DNA of 22,322 nucleotides, from contig JBARRO010000145.1 of NCBI GenBank assembly GCA_049644265.1, positions 1 to 22,322 on the forward strand, in the 5' to 3' direction. This document shows, one piece after another, positions 1-9,112 of this stretch. The notes beneath the pieces were generated by a model that saw only the letters and a list, made by a program, of their open reading frames with translations, was not told the origin of the DNA and did not search any database. Numbering within the stretch: the first letter of the stretch is position 1; each line of letters starts with the position of its first letter. This DNA comes from JBARRO01 sp049644265. Lineage in GTDB: Bacteria > Bacteroidota > Ignavibacteria > UBA10030. Position numbers and translations under genes: made by a program.

Positions 1-1
1 T

Positions 2-403
2 ATTGGGGTTGATGCGGCTCTCGAGATGATCCGGAAAGAGGGGATTGAGAACATTTGGAAGCGGCATGAGCGTCTGGCGACGGGACTCCGGGCCGGAATC
101 AAGGCCCTGGGGCTGAAATTGTTCTCCGACTCCCCCTCGTTTGCCGTCACGCCCGTCTGGGTTCCTCAAGGCGTGGAATGGAAGACGTTCAATTCCATCC
201 TCAAAGGAAAGTATGGCATCACCATTGCGGGTGGACAGGATGACTTTGCGGGCAAGATCTTTCGGATCTCCCACCTCGGATACTATGACGAGTTGGATAT
301 GGTGTCCATGGTGTCCGCTCTCGAGATGACTCTTAACGAATGCAAGTTCAGCTTCGAGTCCGGAGCAGGTCTCCGTGCAATCCAGAACTCGTTCATAGCT
401 TAG
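2..403 (+). CDS. Class V aminotransferase, C-terminal part (5' cut by window edge)
   Basis: The reading frame is open from base 2, so the gene starts outside the window; about 133 C-terminal residues are visible. They resemble the small domain of PLP-dependent class V aminotransferases of the alanine-glyoxylate / serine-pyruvate type. The segment AGGQDDFAGKIFRISHLG contains the conserved Arg (about residue 88 of the visible part) that in this family binds the substrate carboxylate. The PLP lysine would lie upstream and is not seen. The stop is 9 bp before serA, so the two are almost certainly co-transcribed. In that context the likely reaction is transamination of 3-phosphohydroxypyruvate to phosphoserine, or a related serine/glyoxylate transamination. 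The family assignment is fairly firm; the substrate is inferred from the neighbour. Confidence 0.85.
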   Translation: MGVDAALEMIRKEGIENIWKRHERLATGLRAGIKALGLKLFSDSPSFAVTPVWVPQGVEWKTFNSILKGKYGITIAGGQDDFAGKIFRISHLGYYDELDMVSMVSALEMTLNECKFSFESGAGLRAIQNSFIA

Positions 404-412
404 GCCATAACC

Positions 413-1990
413 ATGAAGATCCTCATCAGCGATCCGATTGAACAAACGTGTGTCGATATTCTCTCCGCGGAAGGGTTTCAAGTGGACCTGAAGCCCGGCG
501 TGCCCGCCCACGAATTGAAGACGATCATTCAGGATTACGATGCGCTGATCGTAAGAAGTGGAACACAGGTTACAGCAGAAATTATTGCCGAAGCGAAACG
601 GATGAAGGTGATTGGAAGAGCGGGGGCGGGGGTTGACAATATCGATGTCGAAGCAGCGACGCGTCGCGGGATTATTGTCATGAACACACCCGGCGGTAAC
701 ACCATCTCGACAGCCGAGCACACGCTTTCATTGTTGCTGTCTCTCTCGAGAAACATCCCCCAGGCGAACGCCTCATTGAAGCAGGGAAAATGGGAGCGAA
801 AAAAGTACGTGGGCACCGAGCTGTACGGGAAGACAATTGGGATCGTAGGATTGGGAAAAGTGGGGAGGGAAGTAGCCGTTCGCTGTCAATCATTTGGCAT
901 GACAACAATTGGATTCGATCCGGTCCTCTCACCGGAAATTGCTTCGAAAATGAAGGTGGAGCTGGTTTCGCTGGAGGAGATTTACCGGAAATCGGATGTC
1001 ATCACCGTGCATACGCCTCTCACCGATGAGACGCGGGGGCTGTTGGGGGACAAGCAACTTGAGAAGTGCAAAGACGGAGTCCGGATTATTAATTGTGCAA
1101 GAGGTGGAATTGTCGACGAGGCGGCGCTTCTGCGAGGTCTGGAATCCGGCAAGGTCGGAGGAGCAGCATTCGATGTTTTTGTCGCCGAGCCGCCCGGCGA
1201 CCATCCGCTGCTACGGCATCCCCACATGGTGGCGACTCCGCATCTGGGAGCCTCAACCGAGGAAGCTCAGGAGAAGGTTGCACATCAGATTGGCGTTGCG
1301 GTCGCCGACGCATTGAAGGAGCGGGGCATTGCCGGCGCTGTAAACGGAGAGGCGATTCAGCTCGCGATGCGAAAAGAACTTAAGCCGTTCGTCATCCTCG
1401 CTGAAAAACTCGGCAGTCTCCAGGCTCAGCTGATGGTGGGACAGCTCAAGCGTATGACAATCAGTATGAGCGGCAGTTTTGTTGCCGAGTCGACCGAACT
1501 CATTCAAGCAGCAGTTCTCAAAGGAGTATTCAGTCACTTAATGTCGGAACCCGTGAACCTGATTAATGCGCCCATCATCGCACGGGAGCGCGGCGTTGTT
1601 CTCGATGAGAAGCGGGAAAGCGATCATGAAGTATACACGCACGTCGTCGGGTTGAAGTACGAGACGGATCGGGAGCAACGGAGCTTTGCGGGAACAGTGT
1701 TCGGCAATTCGCAGGTCCGCATTGTTAAAATCGATGGATATCACCTGGAAGTAAACCCCGAGGGCCACCTTCTGTTCTATCGAAACATCGACAGGCCCGG
1801 GATGCTCGCCCGCGTTGGAGCGGAGCTCGCGGCTGCCGGGATCAACATAGCGGGCCTTTCACTGGGAAGAGACAAACCAGGCCAGAAAGCCCTGACAATC
1901 ATCAATGTGGACAGCCAGATACCGCCGGAGACCCTCCGGAAGCTTGAGGCTATGGAGGGGGTCTTTGAGGTCAGGTTGGCAAAACTCTGA
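413..1990 (+). CDS. serA: D-3-phosphoglycerate dehydrogenase (long ACT-domain form)
   Basis: Catalyses NAD-dependent oxidation of 3-phosphoglycerate to 3-phosphohydroxypyruvate, the first step of serine synthesis, in the cytoplasm. The 525 residues match the long SerA form: substrate-binding and NAD domains (1-300), an intervening allosteric domain (about 310-450) and a C-terminal ACT domain (about 453-525, beginning LLFYRNIDRPGMLARVG). Visible motifs are the Rossmann GLGKVG (146-151), NCARGGIVDE with catalytic Arg230, Glu259 in AEPP, and His277 in TPHLGAS, so the catalytic triad is complete. The ACT domain suggests serine feedback inhibition, as known for this form. The gene follows the aminotransferase by 9 bp with no clear Shine-Dalgarno, suggesting translational coupling. 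No convincing terminator follows. Confidence 0.97.
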   Translation: MKILISDPIEQTCVDILSAEGFQVDLKPGVPAHELKTIIQDYDALIVRSGTQVTAEIIAEAKRMKVIGRAGAGVDNIDVEAATRRGIIVMNTPGGNTISTAEHTLSLLLSLSRNIPQANASLKQGKWERKKYVGTELYGKTIGIVGLGKVGREVAVRCQSFGMTTIGFDPVLSPEIASKMKVELVSLEEIYRKSDVITVHTPLTDETRGLLGDKQLEKCKDGVRIINCARGGIVDEAALLRGLESGKVGGAAFDVFVAEPPGDHPLLRHPHMVATPHLGASTEEAQEKVAHQIGVAVADALKERGIAGAVNGEAIQLAMRKELKPFVILAEKLGSLQAQLMVGQLKRMTISMSGSFVAESTELIQAAVLKGVFSHLMSEPVNLINAPIIARERGVVLDEKRESDHEVYTHVVGLKYETDREQRSFAGTVFGNSQVRIVKIDGYHLEVNPEGHLLFYRNIDRPGMLARVGAELAAAGINIAGLSLGRDKPGQKALTIINVDSQIPPETLRKLEAMEGVFEVRLAKL

Positions 1991-2075
1991 ATTATGGGCC
2001 AATATCCGGGTGTGGGTTGAGAACCTCCAAAGTGAAGGAATCCCTTTGAGTTAAGAACAAATCCTGAAAAAACAC

Positions 2076-2104
2076 TTGACAAACATTTCAACAAGACATA
2101 TATT
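2076..2104 (+). promoter_or_regulatory. Sigma70-like promoter for the receptor/T9SS cargo operon
   Basis: TTGACA (2076-2081), a 17-bp spacer and TATATT (2099-2104) give a near-consensus sigma70-type promoter. It lies in the 327-bp gap between serA and the TonB-dependent receptor and would start transcription near 2111, leaving a leader of about 205 nt. Position and spacing are read directly from the sequence; activity is inferred. Confidence 0.65.
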
Positions 2105-2107
2105 TCG

Positions 2108-2317
2108 GCAGGGTTTTTGACCTGCATCACATCGCTCACCATCTCAAGAAGGAGGTGAACAAATTCCTCGTCCGGGGGGAAGCCGGAAGAGCGAGGATCC
2201 GACGATTTGTGAAAGTTTTTCTCACCACGGCCCGTTGAATGGAAGGTTCATTCTTCGGCGCATGCAAAAAACCTCTCACTCTGTTTTCTTCACATTCTCC
2301 AAAGAAGGAGGTAAGGT
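2108..2317 (+). promoter_or_regulatory. Structured 5' leader with an orphan Shine-Dalgarno
   Basis: This fills the rest of the 327-bp gene-free gap. It holds three local structures. A GCAGG/CCTGC hairpin (2108-2125) sits at the predicted transcript start. A very strong Shine-Dalgarno, AGAAGGAGGTGA (2147-2158), has no usable start codon at normal spacing, and its GGTGA can pair with TCACC at 2136-2140. A two-part stem pairs CCTCG/CGAGG and TCCGG/CCGGA (2166-2175 with 2183-2196). A second, normal Shine-Dalgarno (AAGGAGG just before 2318) serves the receptor gene. No known riboswitch class was recognised, so a regulatory role is inference. Confidence 0.4.
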
Positions 2318-5300
2318 ATGTTTCGCAAGTTAACAGTAGCTATTACCGTGTTGTTCCTTCTTCCGGTACTTGCGCTCGCGCAGGATGGTAAGTTGCGTGG
2401 CAAGGTAACGGATAAGGAATCCGGTGAACCGCTCATTGGCGCAAACGTGGTTGTCGAGGGAACAAACCTCGGCGCACCGACGGACGTCAACGGAGAGTAC
2501 ATCATCCTGAGCGTTCCCACGGGTGTCTACACGATCAAAGCATCGTACATCGGCTACGCGGGATTTACGATCACCAACGTCCGCGTGAGTTCAAACCTTA
2601 CGACGACGCAGGACATCAAGCTCTCGAGTACCGCAATTCAGGTACAAGGGATCGAGATTACTGCAGAGCGACCGCTGGTTCAGAGAAACACGACGAACAC
2701 CATCCGTTTCCAGACCCAGGAAGATATTAAGAACATTCCGTTCAGAGGATTGCAGAATATTCTTGCTCTGAACGCCGGTGTCATTCTCCAGAATGGCAAC
2801 CTGTATGTTCGCGGTGGTCGGAACGGCGAAGTGTCGTACTATCTTGAAGGCGCGAATACCACGAATCCCATCACCAACACACAGAACGTGGGCGTCATTC
2901 AGGAAGCAATCGAAGAGGTGCAGTTGCAGGCTGGCGGGTACACCGCGGAATTTGGCGGTAGCAACTCGGCCATCGTGCGAACGACCCTTCGCAGCGGAAC
3001 ATCGGATTATCACATTTCACTCGACTACCAGACGGACGACTTCGTGAAACCGGGCGGCAAGTTCCTCGGGACCACGAATTTTGGATTCCGGAATGGCGTT
3101 GCGACGATTAGCGGTCCGCTCGGTGACAAGAGCGTAAGGTTCTTCGTCGCCGGTCAGCACAGCTACATTCGTGACCGCAACCAGCGCTGGGTAGTTCCGT
3201 TCAGCTTTGAAAACCTGCGTGTCGACAATACCAGTTCTCGTTACAGACCTGGCCTGCCGGCAGATTCACAGGCTGTGCTGCCTGGCCCCGTGGCGTTCAC
3301 GGAGAACTTCATTCCCGGTTCCTCAGATTTAACCAACTCAATCCAGGGAACTCTGTCGTTGGATTTCCAGCCGTTTAAGATTCGATTCGCTGGAAGCTAC
3401 AGCGGACGGGTGCTCCCCCAGGACAAGACATGGCCGGGAGGTCTCGCAAACATTTTCCGGCTTCGGACGCGCGAGCGTGACATCAACACAGCGTTTGGCG
3501 AGATGAAACTGACGCATGTGGTCACGCCGACAACATTCTATGAAGTCGCAGTATCCTACCAGAATGTGAGCGACCGGACGTTTGACCCGAAGATGGAAGG
3601 TATTTCTGGCCCGGCGCCCACGCCGATTACCGTGGCGGGACAGGCGTACACCCCATCATTCGTTGACAACTGGAACTGGTATGCCGACAGTACCGTCTCC
3701 GAACAGCTTGGCTATACGGGGTTCCGCAGACGGTTCTCTGGCCCCCTGGCTTGGAACACGATCTATGGATTCGGATTCAATGATCCGAACACCCCGGTCA
3801 ACAGTTATAACCGACAAAGTCAGAGTTCGCTTGGCTTCACGGCTGACCTGACGTCTCAGATTTCTCCGACCTTTGAATTGAAACTGGGTGGAAAACTGGA
3901 GTCATGGACAGCAAGGAACTACGCGGTTGGAAACATCGGCGCAGCAATGGAAGAGCTCTACTCTACAACCGGAGCGGTTCCGAGCACCTATACAGACATG
4001 TCAACCCTTGCCATCACATTGGCAAAATCAGGCCAGGCAAGCTTCAACTACTATGGCTATGATGTGTTTGGAAATGAGGTTGACAGCGGCCCGGACGGCC
4101 CGCAGAAGCCTACGTTTGCATCGGCTTATGTCCAGAACAAGATCGAAGTTCGTGACCTTGTCCTGAACGTCGGATTGCGGTATGAGTACTACGACACAAA
4201 GGCGAAGACGTTTGCCGATCCAACTCTTCCAGACTCCTCATTCAACACTGGCCTGGACGTCATCGACCAGAGCAAGCTCGTTTCCGCGGATCCTTTTAGT
4301 CTCGTGCTTCCGCGTGTCAGCTTCTCGTTCCCTGTAACTGACAGGACAGTCTTCTACGCGATGTATGGAAAATACGCGCAGTTGGCGTCGCTGAATCAGT
4401 TGTATGTTGGCAACACGCTGCTGAGCCGCACGATCAGCCCCGTGTCCCGTGGGAACGCCTATCTGACACCCGTCGGTTTCCTCATGAAACCCGAGCGGAC
4501 AACACAGTATGAGATGGGCTTCCGGCAACAGCTTTCGGACAACCTTGCATTTTCTCTGACGGGATTCTACAAGGATCTCAGGGATCAACTTTCCCTCCGA
4601 TCTTATTTGAATGCCAACGGCATCCCGCTCTATAATGCATACGTGAACGAGGACTTCGGCACCACAAAAGGGCTCGAGCTTACCCTCGATCTCCGTCGGA
4701 CCGAACGTCTTGCCGCGAGAATCAGCTATACACTCTCGGATGCACGCGGAACGGGATCGAATTCCCGGTCAGCACAGGGAGCACAGGAATCCAACATCGG
4801 AATTCCTTCCAGCTTCATCAACCCGTTGGATTTCAATCAGACGCATCGCGGGACCGTAATGCTCGACTATCGGTTCAACGAAGGCGATGGCGGTCCAATT
4901 CTGGAAGGTGTCGGAATCAACGCTCTCTTCACATTCAGCAGTGGTCACCCGTATACAAAGTTGGCCGCGTTGAAAGATCTCGGTCAGGCGAGTGCGTGGT
5001 CGGTCGGAGTTTATCCTCTGAGTGATCCCCGCTTTAGCCATCCGGTGGAGCCGATCAACGCTTCTACGACTCCATGGATATTTAACATAGATCTCAATCT
5101 GAGCAAGACCTTCTTCTTCGGAGGGTTCACGGGTGAGCTGTATGTAAATATCCTGAATGCTCTGAATACGAAGCAAGTGCTCTATGTCTATCCGACAACC
5201 GGAACCTCGACGGATGATGGCTGGTTGACCAGTCCGCTGGCTGGCGGGTACCACAACATTCCGAACTATGATGCTTTCTACAAGGCAATCAATCTGGACA

Positions 5301-5395
5301 ACCAGTGGGCCTATGATAACGCTGGTAGAGGTCCGACAGGCACCATGTACGGAACGCCGCGCCAGATTCGGGTTGGCGTCAGACTTGCAATCTGA
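2318..5395 (+). CDS. TonB-dependent receptor with carboxypeptidase-regulatory-like domain
   Basis: Outer-membrane active-transport receptor of 1025 residues; the substrate cannot be read from the sequence. Residues 1-22 form a signal peptide ending ALAQ. Residues 25-105 are a carboxypeptidase-regulatory-like Ig fold (GKVTDKESGEPLIGANV ... GYAG). A TonB-box-like segment (GIEITAERP, 111-119) leads into the plug (about 120-230), with LYVRGGRNGEVSYYLEG and GGYTAEFGGSNSAIV. The remainder is a beta-barrel rich in aromatic alternating strands. The last residue is Ile rather than the usual Phe. The start is fixed by AAGGAGG about 6 nt upstream of ATG. No SusD-like lipoprotein follows, so this is not a SusCD pair; instead a T9SS-type secreted protein and a PorV-like barrel follow. 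The family is firm; the function in this unit is open. Confidence 0.93.
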   Translation: MFRKLTVAITVLFLLPVLALAQDGKLRGKVTDKESGEPLIGANVVVEGTNLGAPTDVNGEYIILSVPTGVYTIKASYIGYAGFTITNVRVSSNLTTTQDIKLSSTAIQVQGIEITAERPLVQRNTTNTIRFQTQEDIKNIPFRGLQNILALNAGVILQNGNLYVRGGRNGEVSYYLEGANTTNPITNTQNVGVIQEAIEEVQLQAGGYTAEFGGSNSAIVRTTLRSGTSDYHISLDYQTDDFVKPGGKFLGTTNFGFRNGVATISGPLGDKSVRFFVAGQHSYIRDRNQRWVVPFSFENLRVDNTSSRYRPGLPADSQAVLPGPVAFTENFIPGSSDLTNSIQGTLSLDFQPFKIRFAGSYSGRVLPQDKTWPGGLANIFRLRTRERDINTAFGEMKLTHVVTPTTFYEVAVSYQNVSDRTFDPKMEGISGPAPTPITVAGQAYTPSFVDNWNWYADSTVSEQLGYTGFRRRFSGPLAWNTIYGFGFNDPNTPVNSYNRQSQSSLGFTADLTSQISPTFELKLGGKLESWTARNYAVGNIGAAMEELYSTTGAVPSTYTDMSTLAITLAKSGQASFNYYGYDVFGNEVDSGPDGPQKPTFASAYVQNKIEVRDLVLNVGLRYEYYDTKAKTFADPTLPDSSFNTGLDVIDQSKLVSADPFSLVLPRVSFSFPVTDRTVFYAMYGKYAQLASLNQLYVGNTLLSRTISPVSRGNAYLTPVGFLMKPERTTQYEMGFRQQLSDNLAFSLTGFYKDLRDQLSLRSYLNANGIPLYNAYVNEDFGTTKGLELTLDLRRTERLAARISYTLSDARGTGSNSRSAQGAQESNIGIPSSFINPLDFNQTHRGTVMLDYRFNEGDGGPILEGVGINALFTFSSGHPYTKLAALKDLGQASAWSVGVYPLSDPRFSHPVEPINASTTPWIFNIDLNLSKTFFFGGFTGELYVNILNALNTKQVLYVYPTTGTSTDDGWLTSPLAGGYHNIPNYDAFYKAINLDNQWAYDNAGRGPTGTMYGTPRQIRVGVRLAI

Positions 5396-5413
5396 ACTGT
5401 AACTTTATCAGCG

Positions 5414-5444
5414 AGTGGACTCTGTCGCTAGGGTAGAGTCCACT
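5414..5444 (+). other. Intercistronic hairpin between receptor and secreted protein
   Basis: Perfect 10-bp inverted repeat AGTGGACTCT / AGAGTCCACT (5414-5423 with 5435-5444) and an 11-nt loop, 19 nt after the receptor stop. No U-run follows, so it is not a standard intrinsic terminator. It may stabilise the upstream mRNA end or partly attenuate read-through into the next gene. Structure is seen; role is inferred. Confidence 0.55.
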
Positions 5445-5479
5445 TCTCAATCAGCCCAACAAGCAAGGAGTTTCGAACA

Positions 5480-8400
5480 ATGAAAATCATCTTCAGGAAT
5501 CTGGTCGGGCTTGGCCTGCTGGCGAGTCTCCTCACCACTCCGATGATTGGCAGAGAGAAACCGGAGGGACCGAAGGGAACAGGCAGTCAGTCCCTTGACA
5601 AGGCAGCCCAGACAAAAAACGCAGCAATACTTAATATCAATAACTTCACAAGCTGGTCAACGGCGAATGGCCAGGGTCAGCAACCGCCGAACCAGGCATA
5701 CAACGGCGACGCGTTCCCCCGTGGAACGACGCATCCGATATTTGCAGACGGGATGTTGTGGGGTGCTAAATGTTATCTCGATGCAGCGCACACGCAGGTG
5801 GCCCCCGTTCAGCTCATTCGTGTCGGAGGAAATACCTATAACGTCGGTAACGCTGTTGGCTGGATTAACGGCAGCGGAGCGAGTGCGGTGCCGGTGAGCA
5901 CTTCCGATGCGAAGGCCCGCATCTATAGAATCCGGCGGGACTGGACGATCATGGCGGCAGAAGAATTGAAGCGTGATGCCGCTGAGAATAACCTGACCAC
6001 AGTGTCTGCCGTCACGGATGCAGATGTCGTGGCGATACAAGCCCAATATGCAACGGACTGGTTGCAGTGGCCGGCAGGTCCGACGAATGACGCGACCATT
6101 CCCAATTTGGGCGCACCATATATAGAGCGAAACGGAGTGGCCGGTTATCAGAGGCCTCCTGCGTTCGGTCCAGCCTTCACACTCGACTCCCTCATCGCGG
6201 GCAACTACGATGAACCGGGCGTTGCGGGAAGCGATCCCACGTCTCCAGCGGGTCAGGTCATGTGGACGGTGTTCAATGACCTTACACGCGGAAATATGAT
6301 TTCGTTCGAAGGTTCAGAACCCATGGGTCTTGAGGGACAGCTTACCATTTGGGGATACAAGCGTGGTGATGCTTTAGGGAACCTGTACTTCAAGAGGCTC
6401 AAGCTCATCAATAAGGGTGGAGCAGTTGTTAATTCCTCAACTGGCGCAAAAGGCAGCCTATATCTCGACAGTGTGTATGTCTGCCAGTGGTCTGATGAAG
6501 ATCTTGGCAACGCTGGCGATGATCTTTCAGGTTGCGATTCATTGCTCAGTCTTGCATTCGTCTACAATGGCAACGGAACCGATAATGAGTACTCGAAGTT
6601 CAACCTTCCTCCTCCGGCAGTGGGGTATGACTTCCTCGCTGGACCGATTCAACCATCGGTTGGCGACACGGCAGTGTTCGATCTGAAGCCGAAACCGGGC
6701 TATAAGAACCTCGGAATGTCTTCCTTCTGCTGGTTTGCAGCGGGCAATTCGCTCGCTTCCGATCCTCCGTTCAGCTACGAAGGAGCCCTCCAGTGGTGGA
6801 AACTGCTCCGCGGATTCCGTCCGACAGCTTCCACGACGCAAGACCAGCTCTATCCAGGGCCTGCAGGAGATCCCCCCTCGCATTTCCCGTTTGGCGGCGA
6901 TCCTTATCGGCAGACTGGATTCTTGGACGGGGCTGGAACAGCGATCTCCTCCCAGCCTGGCGACCGCCGGACGGTGTCGAACACAGGCCCGTTCACGTTG
7001 GCGCCTGGAGATACACAGGAAGTGACCATCGGTGTTGTCGCTGGCCTTGGCGGCGATCGTCTTTCGAGCGTTGCGGTCATGAAGGCGAACGACGCAGCGG
7101 TTCAGCAGACCTACGACCTTCGGTTCCAGGTTTCTCAGCCGCCTGCAGCACCGCTTGTGACAGCGACGGAACTCGACGGCAAAGTGATCCTTGAGTGGGG
7201 AAGCAATGCAGCCCGTGTCAAGGATACAGAAACCAAGATCTCTCAGCCCGGTACGTTCACGTTCGAAGGCTATAATGTCTATCAGCTCCCCAGCGCGAGC
7301 GCTGGGCTGTCTGATGGGAAAAGACTTGCAACCTACGATGTCGTGAATGCCGTTGGCGTTATTCTGAATACGGAATTTGACCTCATTGCCGGCCAGAACC
7401 TTTCCAAGCCGATCCAGTTTGGTTCGAACTCAGGTATTCAGCGGTATTTTGTGTTTGACCGCGACTATCTCCGGGACATCAACGCATTGAACAACGGCCA
7501 GGATTACTACGTGGCTGTCACAGCCTACTCCCGGTCCGTGGACCCGGGCTTTGTTGCAGCGTTGGAGTCTTCTCCAATTGTCCAGACCATCCGACCGAAG
7601 CATCCCTACGGAGTTGCACCCGTGACGAGCTTTGGTGACACCGTGGCAGTTACGAAGGCAGGCCCGAGCGACGGAAGAGCGATTGTCCTCGTGGTGAGCC
7701 CGACACAGGTAACGGGACACATTTATAAAGTCACATTTGATGCGACCGGCGGCACTTGGAATCTCACGGACGTGAGTGGTGGCCCGATTCCCGGGACGTC
7801 AACCACGCGTGCCGCAAACACCGTTGTTGCATCTGGCATTTCGGATCAGGACGGTGATGCAGCAAGTCCGATCGTGGACGGTCTGCAGGTGAAAGTGTTC
7901 GGTGCCCCCAATGGCACGAAGGATTTCTTGCATGTTGCAGGTCCTTCAGGAGCACTTAATCCGTTCACATACGCCTCATTCTCGACGTTCAATAGCTGGG
8001 GCTTCCCCTGTGCATCGGGAGTTGACCAGGCCGCCGCAAGTGGTGGCGGTCCGTCAATCGGTGACTGGGGCGGCGGCCGTTGGGGAGTCCATACGGGCGG
8101 TTCGGGTGGAGGTGATGAATCCTACGAAACCAGGTTCATCCCACGCGTATTCCGGAATGACAACTACAGCAGATACATCCCGTACGATTATGAACTCCGG
8201 TTTACAGCAGCCGGTGGAAAAGCCTACCTGGCGTTTACGACAGGTGCCGTGATTAACGTACCGTTTGAAATCTGGAACATCGGAATCGGCACGCCGACCG
8301 ATGCTTCAGATGACATTCGGATGATCCCCTGGGTCAACGACGGAGACGGTGACGGGACGTTCAATCTGGAGAAGATTGACCACGGCGTGTCGGGTGGTGA

Positions 8401-9061
8401 TAACGATCCCTACACGGACTGGATCTATTGGATGGATGCTAATCCGAAGACTCCGGGTTCAGCGGGATACAACGCCTTTGTCGCCGATGCCAATTACGAT
8501 GCTGGCGGAGCCGTGACAGGAACGGGTGGTGAAGTGATGGCCCGTGTGGTCCTTGTCAACGTCAACGGCGGAAGTGTCAGTGCTGCAAACTGGCCGACGG
8601 GTGTTGCTCTTATGCCTGCGACCGGAAATATTATTCGCATCATCAGCACGAAGCCAAATTCAACCGTGGATCAGTACACGTTCAATACAGCGACGTATAT
8701 GGCTACGCGGAGTGTGGACCTTGAGAAAGAGAGCGTGAACAAGGTCGGTGTATTCCCGAATCCGTACTATGCCTTCAATCCGCAGGAAACGAACAGGTTC
8801 GTGCGATTCGTGACCTTTAACAACCTCCCGCCGACTGTGAAAGTGAGGATCTTCAATCTCGCAGGACAGTTGGTGCGGACGCTGGACAAGAGCGATCCTT
8901 CTGGGTTCCTGCGATGGGATCTGAACAATCAATACCGGTTCCCGGTCGCCAGCGGTATCTACCTTGCCTATCTTGAGATGACCCTGACGGATGGAACAGT
9001 GATGTCGAAGGTCCTCAAGCTGGCAATCATTCAGGAACAGGAAGTGCCCGATGTGTTCTAA
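5480..9061 (+). CDS. Large secreted protein with Fn3-like region and T9SS-like C-terminal sorting domain
   Basis: Protein of 1193 residues, probably carried across the inner membrane by Sec (signal peptide about 1-24) and the outer membrane by T9SS. Most of the N-terminal 550 residues match no family I recognise. About 553-690 looks like a fibronectin type III-type fold (PPAAPLVTATELDGKVILEW, then EGYNVYQL). A Gly-rich stretch (about 850-880) and an acidic DGDGDG loop (about 955-960) that could bind calcium follow. The C-terminus (about 1087-1193) resembles the T9SS type A sorting domain: VFPNPYY, KVRIFNLAGQLVRTL, WDLNNQ, VASGIYLAYLEM and VLKLAII. AAGGAG at 5464-5469 supports the ATG. It lies between a TonB-dependent receptor and a PorV-like protein, which fits a T9SS cargo. 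Its function is unknown; no catalytic motif was seen. Confidence 0.85.
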   Translation: MKIIFRNLVGLGLLASLLTTPMIGREKPEGPKGTGSQSLDKAAQTKNAAILNINNFTSWSTANGQGQQPPNQAYNGDAFPRGTTHPIFADGMLWGAKCYLDAAHTQVAPVQLIRVGGNTYNVGNAVGWINGSGASAVPVSTSDAKARIYRIRRDWTIMAAEELKRDAAENNLTTVSAVTDADVVAIQAQYATDWLQWPAGPTNDATIPNLGAPYIERNGVAGYQRPPAFGPAFTLDSLIAGNYDEPGVAGSDPTSPAGQVMWTVFNDLTRGNMISFEGSEPMGLEGQLTIWGYKRGDALGNLYFKRLKLINKGGAVVNSSTGAKGSLYLDSVYVCQWSDEDLGNAGDDLSGCDSLLSLAFVYNGNGTDNEYSKFNLPPPAVGYDFLAGPIQPSVGDTAVFDLKPKPGYKNLGMSSFCWFAAGNSLASDPPFSYEGALQWWKLLRGFRPTASTTQDQLYPGPAGDPPSHFPFGGDPYRQTGFLDGAGTAISSQPGDRRTVSNTGPFTLAPGDTQEVTIGVVAGLGGDRLSSVAVMKANDAAVQQTYDLRFQVSQPPAAPLVTATELDGKVILEWGSNAARVKDTETKISQPGTFTFEGYNVYQLPSASAGLSDGKRLATYDVVNAVGVILNTEFDLIAGQNLSKPIQFGSNSGIQRYFVFDRDYLRDINALNNGQDYYVAVTAYSRSVDPGFVAALESSPIVQTIRPKHPYGVAPVTSFGDTVAVTKAGPSDGRAIVLVVSPTQVTGHIYKVTFDATGGTWNLTDVSGGPIPGTSTTRAANTVVASGISDQDGDAASPIVDGLQVKVFGAPNGTKDFLHVAGPSGALNPFTYASFSTFNSWGFPCASGVDQAAASGGGPSIGDWGGGRWGVHTGGSGGGDESYETRFIPRVFRNDNYSRYIPYDYELRFTAAGGKAYLAFTTGAVINVPFEIWNIGIGTPTDASDDIRMIPWVNDGDGDGTFNLEKIDHGVSGGDNDPYTDWIYWMDANPKTPGSAGYNAFVADANYDAGGAVTGTGGEVMARVVLVNVNGGSVSAANWPTGVALMPATGNIIRIISTKPNSTVDQYTFNTATYMATRSVDLEKESVNKVGVFPNPYYAFNPQETNRFVRFVTFNNLPPTVKVRIFNLAGQLVRTLDKSDPSGFLRWDLNNQYRFPVASGIYLAYLEMTLTDGTVMSKVLKLAIIQEQEVPDVF

Positions 9062-9112
9062 AGCCATGCAGAACTCATTCAAGGTTCATCTTTTTTCAAA
9101 GGAGATAACACG

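Noticed and set aside
2155..2238. 27-codon leader peptide starting at GTG 2155
   Set aside because: The GTG lies inside the Shine-Dalgarno itself, so that site cannot serve it; kept only as an orphan SD.
2318..5395. SusC of a SusCD polysaccharide-utilisation pair
   Set aside because: No SusD-like lipoprotein or glycoside hydrolase is adjacent; the neighbours are a T9SS cargo and a PorV-like barrel.
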